A stretch of 64,000 nucleotides of DNA from CAMEON01 sp045602325 (GTDB lineage: Bacteria > Bacillota > Clostridia > Oscillospirales > CAG-272): assembly GCA_045602325.1 (NCBI GenBank), contig JAZSBH010000039.1, forward strand, positions 25,731 to 89,730. The letters run 5' to 3'. Position numbers and translations under genes: made by a program. Below are positions 50,318 through 57,874 of the stretch, piece by piece. Below the pieces are notes generated by a model, which was not told the DNA's origin, searched no databases, and worked only from the letters and a program-made list of their open reading frames with translations. Every line of letters begins with the position of its first letter. Position 1 is the first letter of the stretch.

Positions 50318-51580
50318 ATGAAACTGACCCTCGTAGCCACCTGTATGTTCGGTCTGGAAAAGCTCCTTGGTGAGGAGATCGACGCCCTGGGTCTCAAACG
50401 CCTGGATACCATGGACGGGCGCGTCACCTTTGAGGGCGAGGAGGCCGATATCCCCCGCGTCAATATCGCCCTGCGCTGTGCCGAGCGCGTATTTATCCGG
50501 CTTGGCCTGTTTCCGGCTCGCAGTTTTACCGAACTGTTTGACGGAACCAAAGCACTCCCCTGGGAGGAGTGGATCGGACGTGCCGATGCTTTCCCGGTTA
50601 AGGGACACGCCATCAAAAGTACCCTGACCTCCATCCCCGACTGCCAGAGCATCATCAAAAAGGCGGTTGTTGAGCGGTTGCATGACAAGTATGGCATCTC
50701 CTGGTTCGAGGAAACGGGGGTCAAATACCAGATCGAATTCTTCATTTTCAAGGATATGGCCCACCTCATGATCGATACCTCGGGGGTTGCCCTCCATAAG
50801 CGGGGCTACCGTCCCGAGGCAGGCGCCGCACCTTTGCGCGAGACCCTGGCCGCCGCCCTGGCGCTTACTGCCCGTCCACGCGAGGATATCCTTTTCTGGG
50901 ACCCCTTCTGCGGCTCGGGTACCATTGCTATTGAAGCGGCTATGATCGTCAGCGGACGTGCCCCCGGATGGGGACGCTCCTTTGCAGGAGAGGCTTTTGC
51001 CAATATCCCGAAGACTCTGTGGGACACCGCCCGCGAGGAAGCGCAGGCAAAAATCCGCACCGACTGCAAATTTGAGGTTTATGCCTCGGATATAGATGAG
51101 GATATTCTCGACATCACATACGAAAACGCTCTACGTGCAGGGGTAGAAGAGTACCTCAACATCTTCCAAGCTGATGCCCGTAAAATTAAAAAGGAAGACA
51201 GAAAGGGAACCGTTGTCTGCAATCCACCCTACGGCGAGCGCATGGGCGAGCGGGAGGAGATCGAGCGGCTCTACCAACAGCTCGGAGGCTCCTTCAAAGC
51301 CCTCTATCCATGGCAGATCTACATTCTGACCTCTTGCGACCGCTTCGACCGTCTGTACGGTCAGCGTGCCGATAAGGTGAAAAAACTCTATAACGGTATG
51401 CTCCCGTGCTACCTGTACGAGTATTTCAAGCCTGCGGAAGCCCGCGCGGAAGGAGGGCGTACCGCCAAAGAGATCTTTGACCGTAAGGCAGACCGCCACC
51501 CGGATTTCCGCGACGGAGGCCGCAGACACAACGGAGGCTCCGGGAAACCGTCGTATCCGCCGAAAAAGAAGCCGTTTTAA
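50318..51580 (+). CDS. THUMP-domain 23S rRNA (guanine-N2) methyltransferase, RlmL/YpsC-like
   Basis: This 420-residue protein has an N-terminal ferredoxin-like and THUMP region (about 1-155), a linker (KRGYRPEAGAAPLRETLAAA) and a Rossmann methyltransferase domain with WDPFCGSGTIAIEAAM as SAM motif and VVCNPPYGERMGE as catalytic NPPY. A basic, Arg/Gly/Asp-rich tail (KADRHPDFRDGGRRHN) follows and may contact RNA. It likely makes m2G in 23S rRNA. The start at 50318 follows GAAAGGA. Confidence 0.92.
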   Translation: MKLTLVATCMFGLEKLLGEEIDALGLKRLDTMDGRVTFEGEEADIPRVNIALRCAERVFIRLGLFPARSFTELFDGTKALPWEEWIGRADAFPVKGHAIKSTLTSIPDCQSIIKKAVVERLHDKYGISWFEETGVKYQIEFFIFKDMAHLMIDTSGVALHKRGYRPEAGAAPLRETLAAALALTARPREDILFWDPFCGSGTIAIEAAMIVSGRAPGWGRSFAGEAFANIPKTLWDTAREEAQAKIRTDCKFEVYASDIDEDILDITYENALRAGVEEYLNIFQADARKIKKEDRKGTVVCNPPYGERMGEREEIERLYQQLGGSFKALYPWQIYILTSCDRFDRLYGQRADKVKKLYNGMLPCYLYEYFKPAEARAEGGRTAKEIFDRKADRHPDFRDGGRRHNGGSGKPSYPPKKKPF

Positions 51581-51623
51581 TTGTATCCGACCCGATACGG
51601 ACAAATTGCACATCATGTAAAAG

Positions 51624-51644
51624 CTATACCACAAAATCACCAAT
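51624..51644 (-). repeat. Left arm of a perfect 21-bp inverted repeat
   Basis: The reverse complement includes GTGATTTTGTGGTATAG and is identical to 51747-51767. It carries a second copy of the promoter spacer and -10, pointing left, without a -35. Confidence 0.9.
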
Positions 51645-51739
51645 CGTCTTGTTTGGGACATTTGCCCCCGCATTTCGGGGGAAATAAGAAGAAATTGTAA
51701 ATAATGACACCTTTCTTGCCCAAAATCACAAAAAGACTG

Positions 51740-51768
51740 TTGACAAATTGGTGATTTTGTGGTATAGT
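51740..51768 (+). promoter_or_regulatory. Consensus promoter for rsmE
   Basis: TTGACA, 17-nt spacer, TATAGT with extended TGG. The spacer and most of the -10 are the right arm of the inverted repeat, and the -35 is just inside the repeat-bounded segment. Confidence 0.88.
51747..51767 (+). repeat. Right arm of the perfect 21-bp inverted repeat
   Basis: Identical in inverted orientation to 51624-51644; 102 bp lie between the arms. Confidence 0.9.
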
Positions 51769-51780
51769 ATTTTCATAAAG

Positions 51781-51883
51781 TTGACCAAATCGTTTGTGAA
51801 TTGTCACTATGGCTGAAAAACGATGGTCAAATTGACCGAAACTTCCCGATCTTGCACGCCCCGCGCCTGTCAAGTCGGGTTTT
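51781..51883 (+). promoter_or_regulatory. Structured rsmE leader with possible attenuator
   Basis: Helix 1 pairs TTGACC+ATCGTTT (51781-51795) with AAACGATGGTCAA (51818-51830) and contains the small hairpin GTGA-ATTG-TCAC. Helix 2 pairs CCCGA-CTTG (51845-51854) with CAAGTCGGG (51871-51879), followed by TTTT, which resembles a weak intrinsic terminator. GGTCAA and the TTGACC at 51832-51837 could pair as an alternative. Confidence 0.5.
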
Positions 51884-51914
51884 CTGTCCATAAAAAAGGG
51901 GAAGGAGTGGTAGC

Positions 51915-52676
51915 ATGCCGCGTTTCTTTATTGATCCGTCTGCTGTCAGCGGCGACAGGATTATTTTGACGGGAGAAAACGCCCACCACGCCGCCTACTC
52001 CCTGCGGTTAGCGCCGGGAGACAGGATCAAGGTCTGCGACCAGCAGACCGCCTATCTCTGCGAGATGGTCTCCTTTGACAGTGAGACCGCCACGGCCCGA
52101 GTCCTTTCATCTGGTCCGATTGATACGGAGCCTCCTTTCGTAGCCCGCCTTTACCAGGCGCTCCCCAAGGGAGATAAGCTGGATACGATCATCCAGAAGG
52201 CTGTGGAGTGCGGTGTGACCGAGGTGATCCCCTTTGAGAGCAGTCGTTGTATCGTACGTGCCAAGCCTGAAGCCGAAGTCCGCAAGACTGAGCGCAGATG
52301 CCGCATCGCCGAGGAAGCCGCCAAACAGTGCGGACGCGGGATCATACCCACAGTGAGGCCCACCGTTTCCTATGCCGACGCGTTGCAGGCTGCGGCTGAC
52401 GCGGATCTGGTTTTGTTCTGCTATGAGGGAAGTGAGGTAACGCCTCTCCCTGCTGTGATTGAGCAAGCGCACTCCAAGCTGGATGCTGCCGAGCAAAGCG
52501 GCCGCAAACCCCAGATCGCCATTTTCGTCGGCAGTGAAGGGGGCTTTTCCCCCGATGAAGTCGATGCTGCCCGTTCCCGTGATTTCGTGCTGACGGGATT
52601 GGGTAAGCGAATTCTTCGCACCGAGACCGCTTCAGGGTTTGTCTTGAGTTGTCTTATTTATGCCCTTGAACTTTGA
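51915..52676 (+). CDS. rsmE: RsmE 16S rRNA (uracil1498-N3) methyltransferase
   Basis: This 253-residue SPOUT methyltransferase has an N-terminal PUA-like domain (about 1-72: ENAHHAAYSLRLAPGDRIKV) and a knotted SAM domain with ALPKGDKLDTIIQKAVECGV, EEAAKQCGRGIIPTV, FVGSEGGFSPDEVDAA and LGKRILRTETASGFVLSC. It methylates N3 of U1498 in 16S rRNA. GGAAGGAG precedes the start. Its 150-nt leader is unusually structured for a housekeeping gene. Confidence 0.96.
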   Translation: MPRFFIDPSAVSGDRIILTGENAHHAAYSLRLAPGDRIKVCDQQTAYLCEMVSFDSETATARVLSSGPIDTEPPFVARLYQALPKGDKLDTIIQKAVECGVTEVIPFESSRCIVRAKPEAEVRKTERRCRIAEEAAKQCGRGIIPTVRPTVSYADALQAAADADLVLFCYEGSEVTPLPAVIEQAHSKLDAAEQSGRKPQIAIFVGSEGGFSPDEVDAARSRDFVLTGLGKRILRTETASGFVLSCLIYALEL

Positions 52677-52768
52677 TTCCCATAGCCCATCTCCCTTCGT
52701 ACCCGATTCCGCGCGGCGGATGATTATACATTTTTAATTTGTGAAATAACAAAGAGAGGTAAAAGTCT

Positions 52769-53854
52769 ATGTCTAACAGACTGTTCCAGAGCGTGATCCA
52801 TCAAATGAAGGACGCGGTTGATCGCACCATCGGTGTCATCGATGAGACCGGCGTCATCATCGCCTGCTCCGAGCTCGTCAAGATCGGCGAGGTGCGTCAG
52901 AGCATCCGTGACGAATTGGCGTACACCACCGATATTGTGGTGTCGGGTGGTTACACCTACCGTCCTCTGTCCGGCGGTGCCAAGCGTGAGTACGTCGTGT
53001 TTGTGGAGGGCGAGGATGCCGAGGCCGATAAGACCTCCCGTCTTCTGTGCGTTGCCCTTGGCAACATCAAGAACCTGTACGACGAAAAGTATGACAAGGG
53101 TTCCTTTATCAAGAACATCATTCTTGATAACATTCTGCCCTCCGATATTTACATCAAGTCCAAGGAGCTTCATTTCAACGCCGAGGAATCCCGCGTGGTG
53201 TTCCTGGTGAAGTTCTCGGGTAAGACCGATATGATGCCCTTTGAGATGCTCCAGAATATGTTCCCCGACAAGGCACGCGATTACGTCATCAGCGTGGGTG
53301 AGCATGATATCGTTCTGGTTAAGGAAGTCAAGGCCGGTGCAGAGAACCGCGATATGGAAAAGGTTGCCACCAATATTGTGGACACTATGTCCTCTGAGTT
53401 CTATACCAAGGTCTCGGTCGGTGTGTCCACCATCGTGGATAACATCAAGGATCTGGCCAGAGCCTATAAGGAAGCCCAGATCGCCCTGGACGTCGGCAAG
53501 GTCTTTGAGAATGAAAAGAGCGTTGTCAGCTATGAGAACCTCGGCATTGGCCGTCTGATCTACCAGCTTCCCACCACCCTCTGCGAGATGTTCCTCCAGG
53601 AGGTCTTCAAGAAGGGTAGCCTGGAGTCCCTCGACCGCGAGACTCTCATGACCATCCAGTGCTTCTTTGAGAACAACCTCAACGTTTCCGAGACCTCTCG
53701 TAAGCTCTTCGTCCACCGCAACACCCTGGTGTACCGCCTGGAAAAGATCCGCAAGCTGACTGGTCTGGATCTCCGCGAGTTTGAGCACGCCATTACCTTC
53801 AAGGTGGCGCTGATGGTCAAGAAGTACCTCAGCTCCAAGCCCGGTAAGTTCTGA
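52769..53854 (+). CDS. CdaR/PucR-family helix-turn-helix regulator
   Basis: This 361-residue protein has an N-terminal sensor region (RTIGVIDETGVIIACSEL is PAS- or diacid-sensor-like), a central GGDEF-like regulator domain (about 125-270) and a C-terminal PucR helix-turn-helix (FFENNLNVSETSRKLFVHRN, TLVYRLEKIRKLTGLDLREF). The family controls sugar-diacid or purine use; here it stands alone between rsmE and an S41 protease, with no catabolic neighbour, so its target is unknown. GAGAGG precedes the start. Confidence 0.9.
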   Translation: MSNRLFQSVIHQMKDAVDRTIGVIDETGVIIACSELVKIGEVRQSIRDELAYTTDIVVSGGYTYRPLSGGAKREYVVFVEGEDAEADKTSRLLCVALGNIKNLYDEKYDKGSFIKNIILDNILPSDIYIKSKELHFNAEESRVVFLVKFSGKTDMMPFEMLQNMFPDKARDYVISVGEHDIVLVKEVKAGAENRDMEKVATNIVDTMSSEFYTKVSVGVSTIVDNIKDLARAYKEAQIALDVGKVFENEKSVVSYENLGIGRLIYQLPTTLCEMFLQEVFKKGSLESLDRETLMTIQCFFENNLNVSETSRKLFVHRNTLVYRLEKIRKLTGLDLREFEHAITFKVALMVKKYLSSKPGKF

Positions 53855-53893
53855 TTCCGTACCCGGCACTCGACGGCACAGGCACCGTCTGTG

Positions 53894-53899
53894 TATAAT
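53894..53899 (+). promoter_or_regulatory. Possible -10 element for the S41 protease gene
   Basis: TATAAT 75 bp before the start at 53974. The best -35 match is TCGACG with an 18-nt spacer. It makes an in-frame ATG at 53902 unlikely as a start. Confidence 0.5.
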
Positions 53900-53973
53900 T
53901 CATGGGCGGTTGGACATACAATATGGACATACCTGTCAACAAACGATGTGCAAATGAGGACTATAAACCAAGA

Positions 53974-55665
53974 ATGAAACAAGTTACCTATCAAATTAAG
54001 GGCATGGTCATTGAGACCATGCTCCCCGCCATTACGGCATCCTGTGAAAGTCTGACCGGCGTCCGCAACGTTCGCGTACACGTGATCGACACGGACTCTG
54101 CCCGGTTGATTCTGACCCTTAGTGATGAAAACCGGGATGCGCTGGAGCAGGATCTTTCCCGCATCATGACGGCCAAGGGACTGGAGCTTTGTCTCCCTGC
54201 CCTCGCAGTGGATGATGTGCCCAAGGAGACGCCCCACCCCGGCGTATCTGGCATGGATACCCCCGGTACGGAAAACACTCCCCAACAGAATGCCGCTCAT
54301 TACGTGACGGCACCGCCCCCGAAGGAAGGGAAAAAGATCAGCCTGACTGCCGCTGTTTCCACGGTCATTACCGCTGTGATTTTGGCTGTCCTGCTGACCT
54401 TCTCGCTGACCACCGCCTATATGAAGAACGACATTCCCAACGTCGTGCAGCCCGGACAGGGGAGCGAAGAGGAGGATGCGTTCGCAGAACTGGACGTGAT
54501 CGACAGACTCTTCCGTTCCGCCACCATGATGGAGGAATTGGATGAGGACGCCATCATCGCCTCTGTGCTCAAGGGCTACGTGGCCGCCACGGGCGATCTG
54601 TACGCCGAGTACTTTACCGCCGAGGAATTCAAGGAGCAAACCAGTACCCAAAACGGCGAGATGTGCGGTATTGGTGTCAGCGTTGTTAACGCAACCATTA
54701 CGATCAGCGGGATCCCGTATCAAGTGATCACGGTGGCCAACGTCTATCCCGATTCCCCTGCAGAAGCGGCAGGCGTTCTGCCCGGCGATCACATCATGTT
54801 CGTCGGAAAGGGCGACGATAAGACTCTGGTTCAGGATATCGGCTATACCGAAGCCCTCAACCGTATGAAGGGCGAGGAGGGAAGCGAGTGTGCTTTCTCG
54901 GTCTACCGCCGGCCCCAGGGCTCGGATGATACCGTGCAGTATGAGGAAGTGGAGATCACGGCCATTCGGCAAAAGCTGACCACCCGCTCGGTCATCGGCC
55001 GTGTTCATGCCGAGGATTCCACCGTGGGTGTCATCAAAATGATCAGCTTTGACAATACAACGCTGGATCAGTTTACAGAAGCCGTTGAGGCCTTGAAAGC
55101 GGAGGGCTGTCAGTATTTCGTGTTCGATCTGCGAAATAATCCCGGCGGACTTCTGACCTCGGTAGAGGACGTGTTGATCCTCTTTTTGCAGGAGGGTGAC
55201 ACGGTGATCTCCACCAAGGATTCCTCCGGACGTGAGTCTGTGACCAAGATCGGTGTCAACGCCGAGGGCGTGGTCACCTGCGGATCGGGCAGTCTGAAAA
55301 AAGAGGATATCGGCAAATACAGAGATCTGAATTTTTCTGTGCTGGTCAATGAATATTCCGCGTCCGCTGCCGAACTTTTCACCGCGAATATCCGTGACTA
55401 TGAGCTCGGCAAGATCGTCGGAGTAAAGACCTACGGAAAAGGTTCCATGCAGACCACCTTCTCCCTCTCCCGTTACGGCTATGACGGCGCTCTGAAGCTG
55501 ACCACTGCCCACTATTTCCCGCCCTGCGGGGAAGGCTACGACGGGATCGGCATCACTCCCCACGTGGTGGTAGAGCTTTCTGAGGAAGCCCTCAAGTACA
55601 ACATCAACCTGCTTCCCGACGGCCTGGACAACCAGCTTGCGGAAGCCATCAAGACTATGAAATAA
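53974..55665 (+). CDS. S41 C-terminal-processing protease (CtpA/CtpB-like)
   Basis: This 563-residue membrane-anchored protease has an extra N-terminal domain (about 1-110, MKQVTYQIKGMVIETMLPAI onward), a membrane helix (VITAVILAVLLTFSLTTAYM), PDZ (GIGVSVVNATITISGIPYQV, SPAEAAGVLPGDHIMFV) and the S41 core with YFVFDLRNNPGGLL. The catalytic Ser lies in YSASAAELF and the Lys in KTYGKGSMQ. It cleaves exported proteins; sporulation signalling is one known role in Bacilli. The start at 53974 is preferred over 53902/53923 because of the upstream -10, though its ribosome-binding site GAGGA is distant. Confidence 0.93.
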   Translation: MKQVTYQIKGMVIETMLPAITASCESLTGVRNVRVHVIDTDSARLILTLSDENRDALEQDLSRIMTAKGLELCLPALAVDDVPKETPHPGVSGMDTPGTENTPQQNAAHYVTAPPPKEGKKISLTAAVSTVITAVILAVLLTFSLTTAYMKNDIPNVVQPGQGSEEEDAFAELDVIDRLFRSATMMEELDEDAIIASVLKGYVAATGDLYAEYFTAEEFKEQTSTQNGEMCGIGVSVVNATITISGIPYQVITVANVYPDSPAEAAGVLPGDHIMFVGKGDDKTLVQDIGYTEALNRMKGEEGSECAFSVYRRPQGSDDTVQYEEVEITAIRQKLTTRSVIGRVHAEDSTVGVIKMISFDNTTLDQFTEAVEALKAEGCQYFVFDLRNNPGGLLTSVEDVLILFLQEGDTVISTKDSSGRESVTKIGVNAEGVVTCGSGSLKKEDIGKYRDLNFSVLVNEYSASAAELFTANIRDYELGKIVGVKTYGKGSMQTTFSLSRYGYDGALKLTTAHYFPPCGEGYDGIGITPHVVVELSEEALKYNINLLPDGLDNQLAEAIKTMK

Positions 55666-55734
55666 CCCCCATGGGGATCCCATCGGAGCGGGCTCAACCC
55701 CGCTCCGTAGGGTTGCACGCCCACAAGGGTGGTT

Positions 55735-55764
55735 TTCGGGAGCATCCCGAATCGAATATTTTTT
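55735..55764 (+). terminator. Hairpin with T-run between the S41 protease and greA
   Basis: TTCGGG-AGCAT-CCCGAA (55735-55751), then TCGAATATTTTTT. A second GC hairpin without a T-run, GGAGCGGG/CCCGCTCC, lies at 55685-55706. Confidence 0.6.
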
Positions 55765-55785
55765 GCACATAAGGAGACCAGAACA

Positions 55786-56274
55786 ATGGCAGAGAACATG
55801 AAGCAGAAGTATACAAAGCAGGGTTATCAGGATCTTGTTGACGAACTGAAATATCTGAAACTGACCCGACGCGAAGAGATCAAGGAGCAGATCGCCGTTG
55901 CCCGCGGCTTCGGTGACCTTTCCGAGAACGCCGAGTACGACGAGGCCAGAAACGAGCAGGCTAAGGTAGAAGCCCGCATTCAGGAGCTGGAGGCCCTCAT
56001 TGAGAATGCCGAGATCATCGACGAGAGCACCATGGACGTACGCTCCATCAGCTTGGGCTCGGTGGTCAAGCTCTACGACGAGGACTACGACGAGGAGATC
56101 ACCTACAGCATCGTAGGCTCCAACCAGGCAGATCCTCTGGAGCAGAAGATCTCCGACCAGTCCCCCATCGGCCGTGCCCTCATGGGTAAGAAGGCCGGTG
56201 ACCGCGTCACCGTTACCGCTCCTGCAGGTGAGCTTCACTTCGAGGTGAAGGAAGTTACCCGCGCAGGTCATTAA
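55786..56274 (+). CDS. greA: Transcription elongation factor GreA
   Basis: This 162-residue factor rescues backtracked RNA polymerase by stimulating transcript cleavage. The coiled-coil N-terminus includes GDLSENAEYDEARNEQAKVE with the acidic tip. The C-terminal FKBP-like domain has ITYSIVGSNQADPLEQKISD and SPIGRALMGKKAGDRVTV. AAGGAG precedes the start at 55786; an earlier in-frame ATG at 55729 lies in the terminator region. Confidence 0.97.
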   Translation: MAENMKQKYTKQGYQDLVDELKYLKLTRREEIKEQIAVARGFGDLSENAEYDEARNEQAKVEARIQELEALIENAEIIDESTMDVRSISLGSVVKLYDEDYDEEITYSIVGSNQADPLEQKISDQSPIGRALMGKKAGDRVTVTAPAGELHFEVKEVTRAGH

Positions 56275-56292
56275 TCAAACATCTCACCACGA

Positions 56293-56375
56293 GGGGGAAG
56301 GAACATGGACGTCCTTGCAATCGGCTGCTGTCAGCGAGCCGCGGCGGCCACGGTGGCCTTCCCCTTGCGCTTTTT
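56293..56375 (+). ncRNA. Multi-helix RNA element or complex terminator after greA
   Basis: An outer 8-bp helix GGGGAAGG (56294-56301) / CCTTCCCC (56357-56364) encloses GGCT/AGCC and GGCC-ACGGT-GGCC hairpins and a GGACGTCC palindrome. It is followed by TTTTT at 56371-56375. It may simply terminate greA; the internal structure is more elaborate than needed. Confidence 0.45.
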
Positions 56376-56407
56376 ATGCGACTGAACTTGCCGTGAAAGG
56401 AAATACT

Positions 56408-57205
56408 ATGTCCCGGTATCAAAACAACGATCATGAAGATCAAACTCTGAATCAAGAAAACGATAAGCTGGAAGCCGGCGATATTACCGCCGCCAGTCCG
56501 GCCCTCCGTTGGCTGGACAATTTCTGGTATCACTATAAATGGACGGTCATCGTGGTGGCCTTTTTCGTGTCGGTGGCCATCGTGTGCATCGTACAGTTTG
56601 CAAGCCGCCCCAGCTACGACACTTCCATGGTCTTTGGCTCTCCCTACCGTATGAACAACGAGGAACGGGCGGATTTTGAAGATCTGATTGCCCGCATCTG
56701 CCCCGAGGACTTCAACGGAGACGGTGAAAAGCTGGTCAATCTGGTTGTCTACCAGGTCTACTCCGAGCAAGAGTACGAATCCGAAGCCGAGGCCTACGCC
56801 GCTGTGACCAACGAGGATGGCGAAACCGATGCGTTTCAGATCAACCGCCAGTATAATACGGATGAATATAAGAATTTCTCCCAGTATACCATGACGGGGG
56901 AGACCTCTGTGTACATCTTGAGTCCCTATATGTACGCGTCCTTGATGGAATCAAACCGCCTCAAGCCCCTCTCCGAGGTCTATACAGATGGAAATCTCCC
57001 CGAGGGAGCTATGGCCGACGGCTATGGCATCGCTCTCAAGGATACTGATTTCTACAAGTATAATCCCGCCGCTCAGGTCATTCCCGACAACGCCATCATT
57101 TGTCTTCACCGCCCCACCTTGGCCGGGAGAAGCAAGGATGCTGATTTGTATGCCGAGGACGTGGCGTTCTTCAAGGCCATCGTGGATTTTGAGGTGAAGG
57201 AGTGA
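56408..57205 (+). CDS. Hypothetical single-pass membrane protein
   Basis: This 265-residue protein has an acidic N-terminus, then SPALRWLDNFWYHYKWTVIV and a helix to about residue 60. The extracytoplasmic domain of about 200 residues is rich in acidic and Tyr residues. AAAGGA precedes the start. It is coupled by a 1-bp overlap to the next membrane protein. The FWYHYKW-type helix is seen in other clostridial unknowns; function not recognised. Confidence 0.75.
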   Translation: MSRYQNNDHEDQTLNQENDKLEAGDITAASPALRWLDNFWYHYKWTVIVVAFFVSVAIVCIVQFASRPSYDTSMVFGSPYRMNNEERADFEDLIARICPEDFNGDGEKLVNLVVYQVYSEQEYESEAEAYAAVTNEDGETDAFQINRQYNTDEYKNFSQYTMTGETSVYILSPYMYASLMESNRLKPLSEVYTDGNLPEGAMADGYGIALKDTDFYKYNPAAQVIPDNAIICLHRPTLAGRSKDADLYAEDVAFFKAIVDFEVKE

Positions 57206-57834
57206 TGGATAATCTCACATACATCCTCTGCATCCTGGCACTTATTTCTGTGTTTGTGTTTATAGCGCTGGATGAGTTGCTTCCCAAACGTTTGCCCTTG
57301 CATAAGCTACGGTTCCCCCGCTATGGAATTGGTGTTGGACTTGCCGGGCTTGCGGTCGTCCTGTTGCTCATTCCCGAGGTGTATCCCGCTGTTGACTGGG
57401 AAGAATTTAAGATTGCCTACATTCTGTTCTTCATCCCCTTCTTCTCCTTCATTGCTCTGGGGAGTGTATGCTTGCTCCTCCTCTCTCTCAACTGGGGCAT
57501 CGACATCCAGGAAGACTGCATCGTGTACCGCAACATCCTTCGCCGTACGCGCACCGTCCGTTTTTCTGAGATCACGGGGATCGAGCACCGCGAGCCGCGG
57601 TTCGGCAATAAGAACAGGGGGCGTTCCTCTCGTCTGTTTGATTGGGAGGATTGGATCATGGAGCTGATCGTACCGAAAAAGATTACCTCCTACTGCATCT
57701 ACATAGGCAAAAGATCCATACAGGTGGATTCCTTCCTCCGTAATTTCGAGGGCTCTGCCGAGCGGATCCTCAAGGCCATGAAAAAGCAGGGCGTCCAATG
57801 CCCCGTCACCACGAAAAAGACGTGGTTTGCATGA
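57205..57834 (+). CDS. Membrane protein with PH-like domain
   Basis: This 209-residue protein has three hydrophobic helices (LTYILCILALISVFVFIAL, GIGVGLAGLAVVLLLIPEV, ILFFIPFFSFIALGSVCLLL). A soluble PH-like part follows (DIQEDCIVYRNILRRTRTVR, FSEITGIEHRE). ATG at 57205 overlaps the previous stop (TGATG); a GTG at 57202 is the alternative. It is reminiscent of the small PH-like protein at 9363-9812. Function unknown. Confidence 0.75.
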   Translation: MDNLTYILCILALISVFVFIALDELLPKRLPLHKLRFPRYGIGVGLAGLAVVLLLIPEVYPAVDWEEFKIAYILFFIPFFSFIALGSVCLLLLSLNWGIDIQEDCIVYRNILRRTRTVRFSEITGIEHREPRFGNKNRGRSSRLFDWEDWIMELIVPKKITSYCIYIGKRSIQVDSFLRNFEGSAERILKAMKKQGVQCPVTTKKTWFA

Positions 57835-57874
57835 AGCGCCTCTAACCACCACTACGCAAAAGGAAACCCAACCT

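Larger units (their letters stand above)
51581..51914. other. 334-bp non-coding region ahead of rsmE
   Basis: No credible gene is seen. It holds a perfect 21-bp inverted repeat (51624-51644 and 51747-51767), a GC hairpin CCCCCG/CGGGGG at 51665-51681, a consensus promoter, and a leader with two further stem-loops before the rsmE ribosome-binding site. CAAAATCAC occurs three times: 51632-51640, 51721-51729 and, reversed, 51750-51758. Confidence 0.8.

Noticed and set aside
51665..51681. CCCCCG/CGGGGG hairpin as terminator of the THUMP methyltransferase gene
   Set aside because: No T-run follows on either strand.
55666..55734. Another copy of the DUF559-element repeat between the S41 protease and greA
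   Set aside because: There is only a short resemblance (GCACGCCCA); the hairpins and the GACGGATGAGGGTC segment are not present.
53560..56271. A ~900-codon minus-strand open frame across the S41 protease and greA genes
   Set aside because: It is antisense to two well-supported genes and has low-complexity, non-family-like protein sequence.
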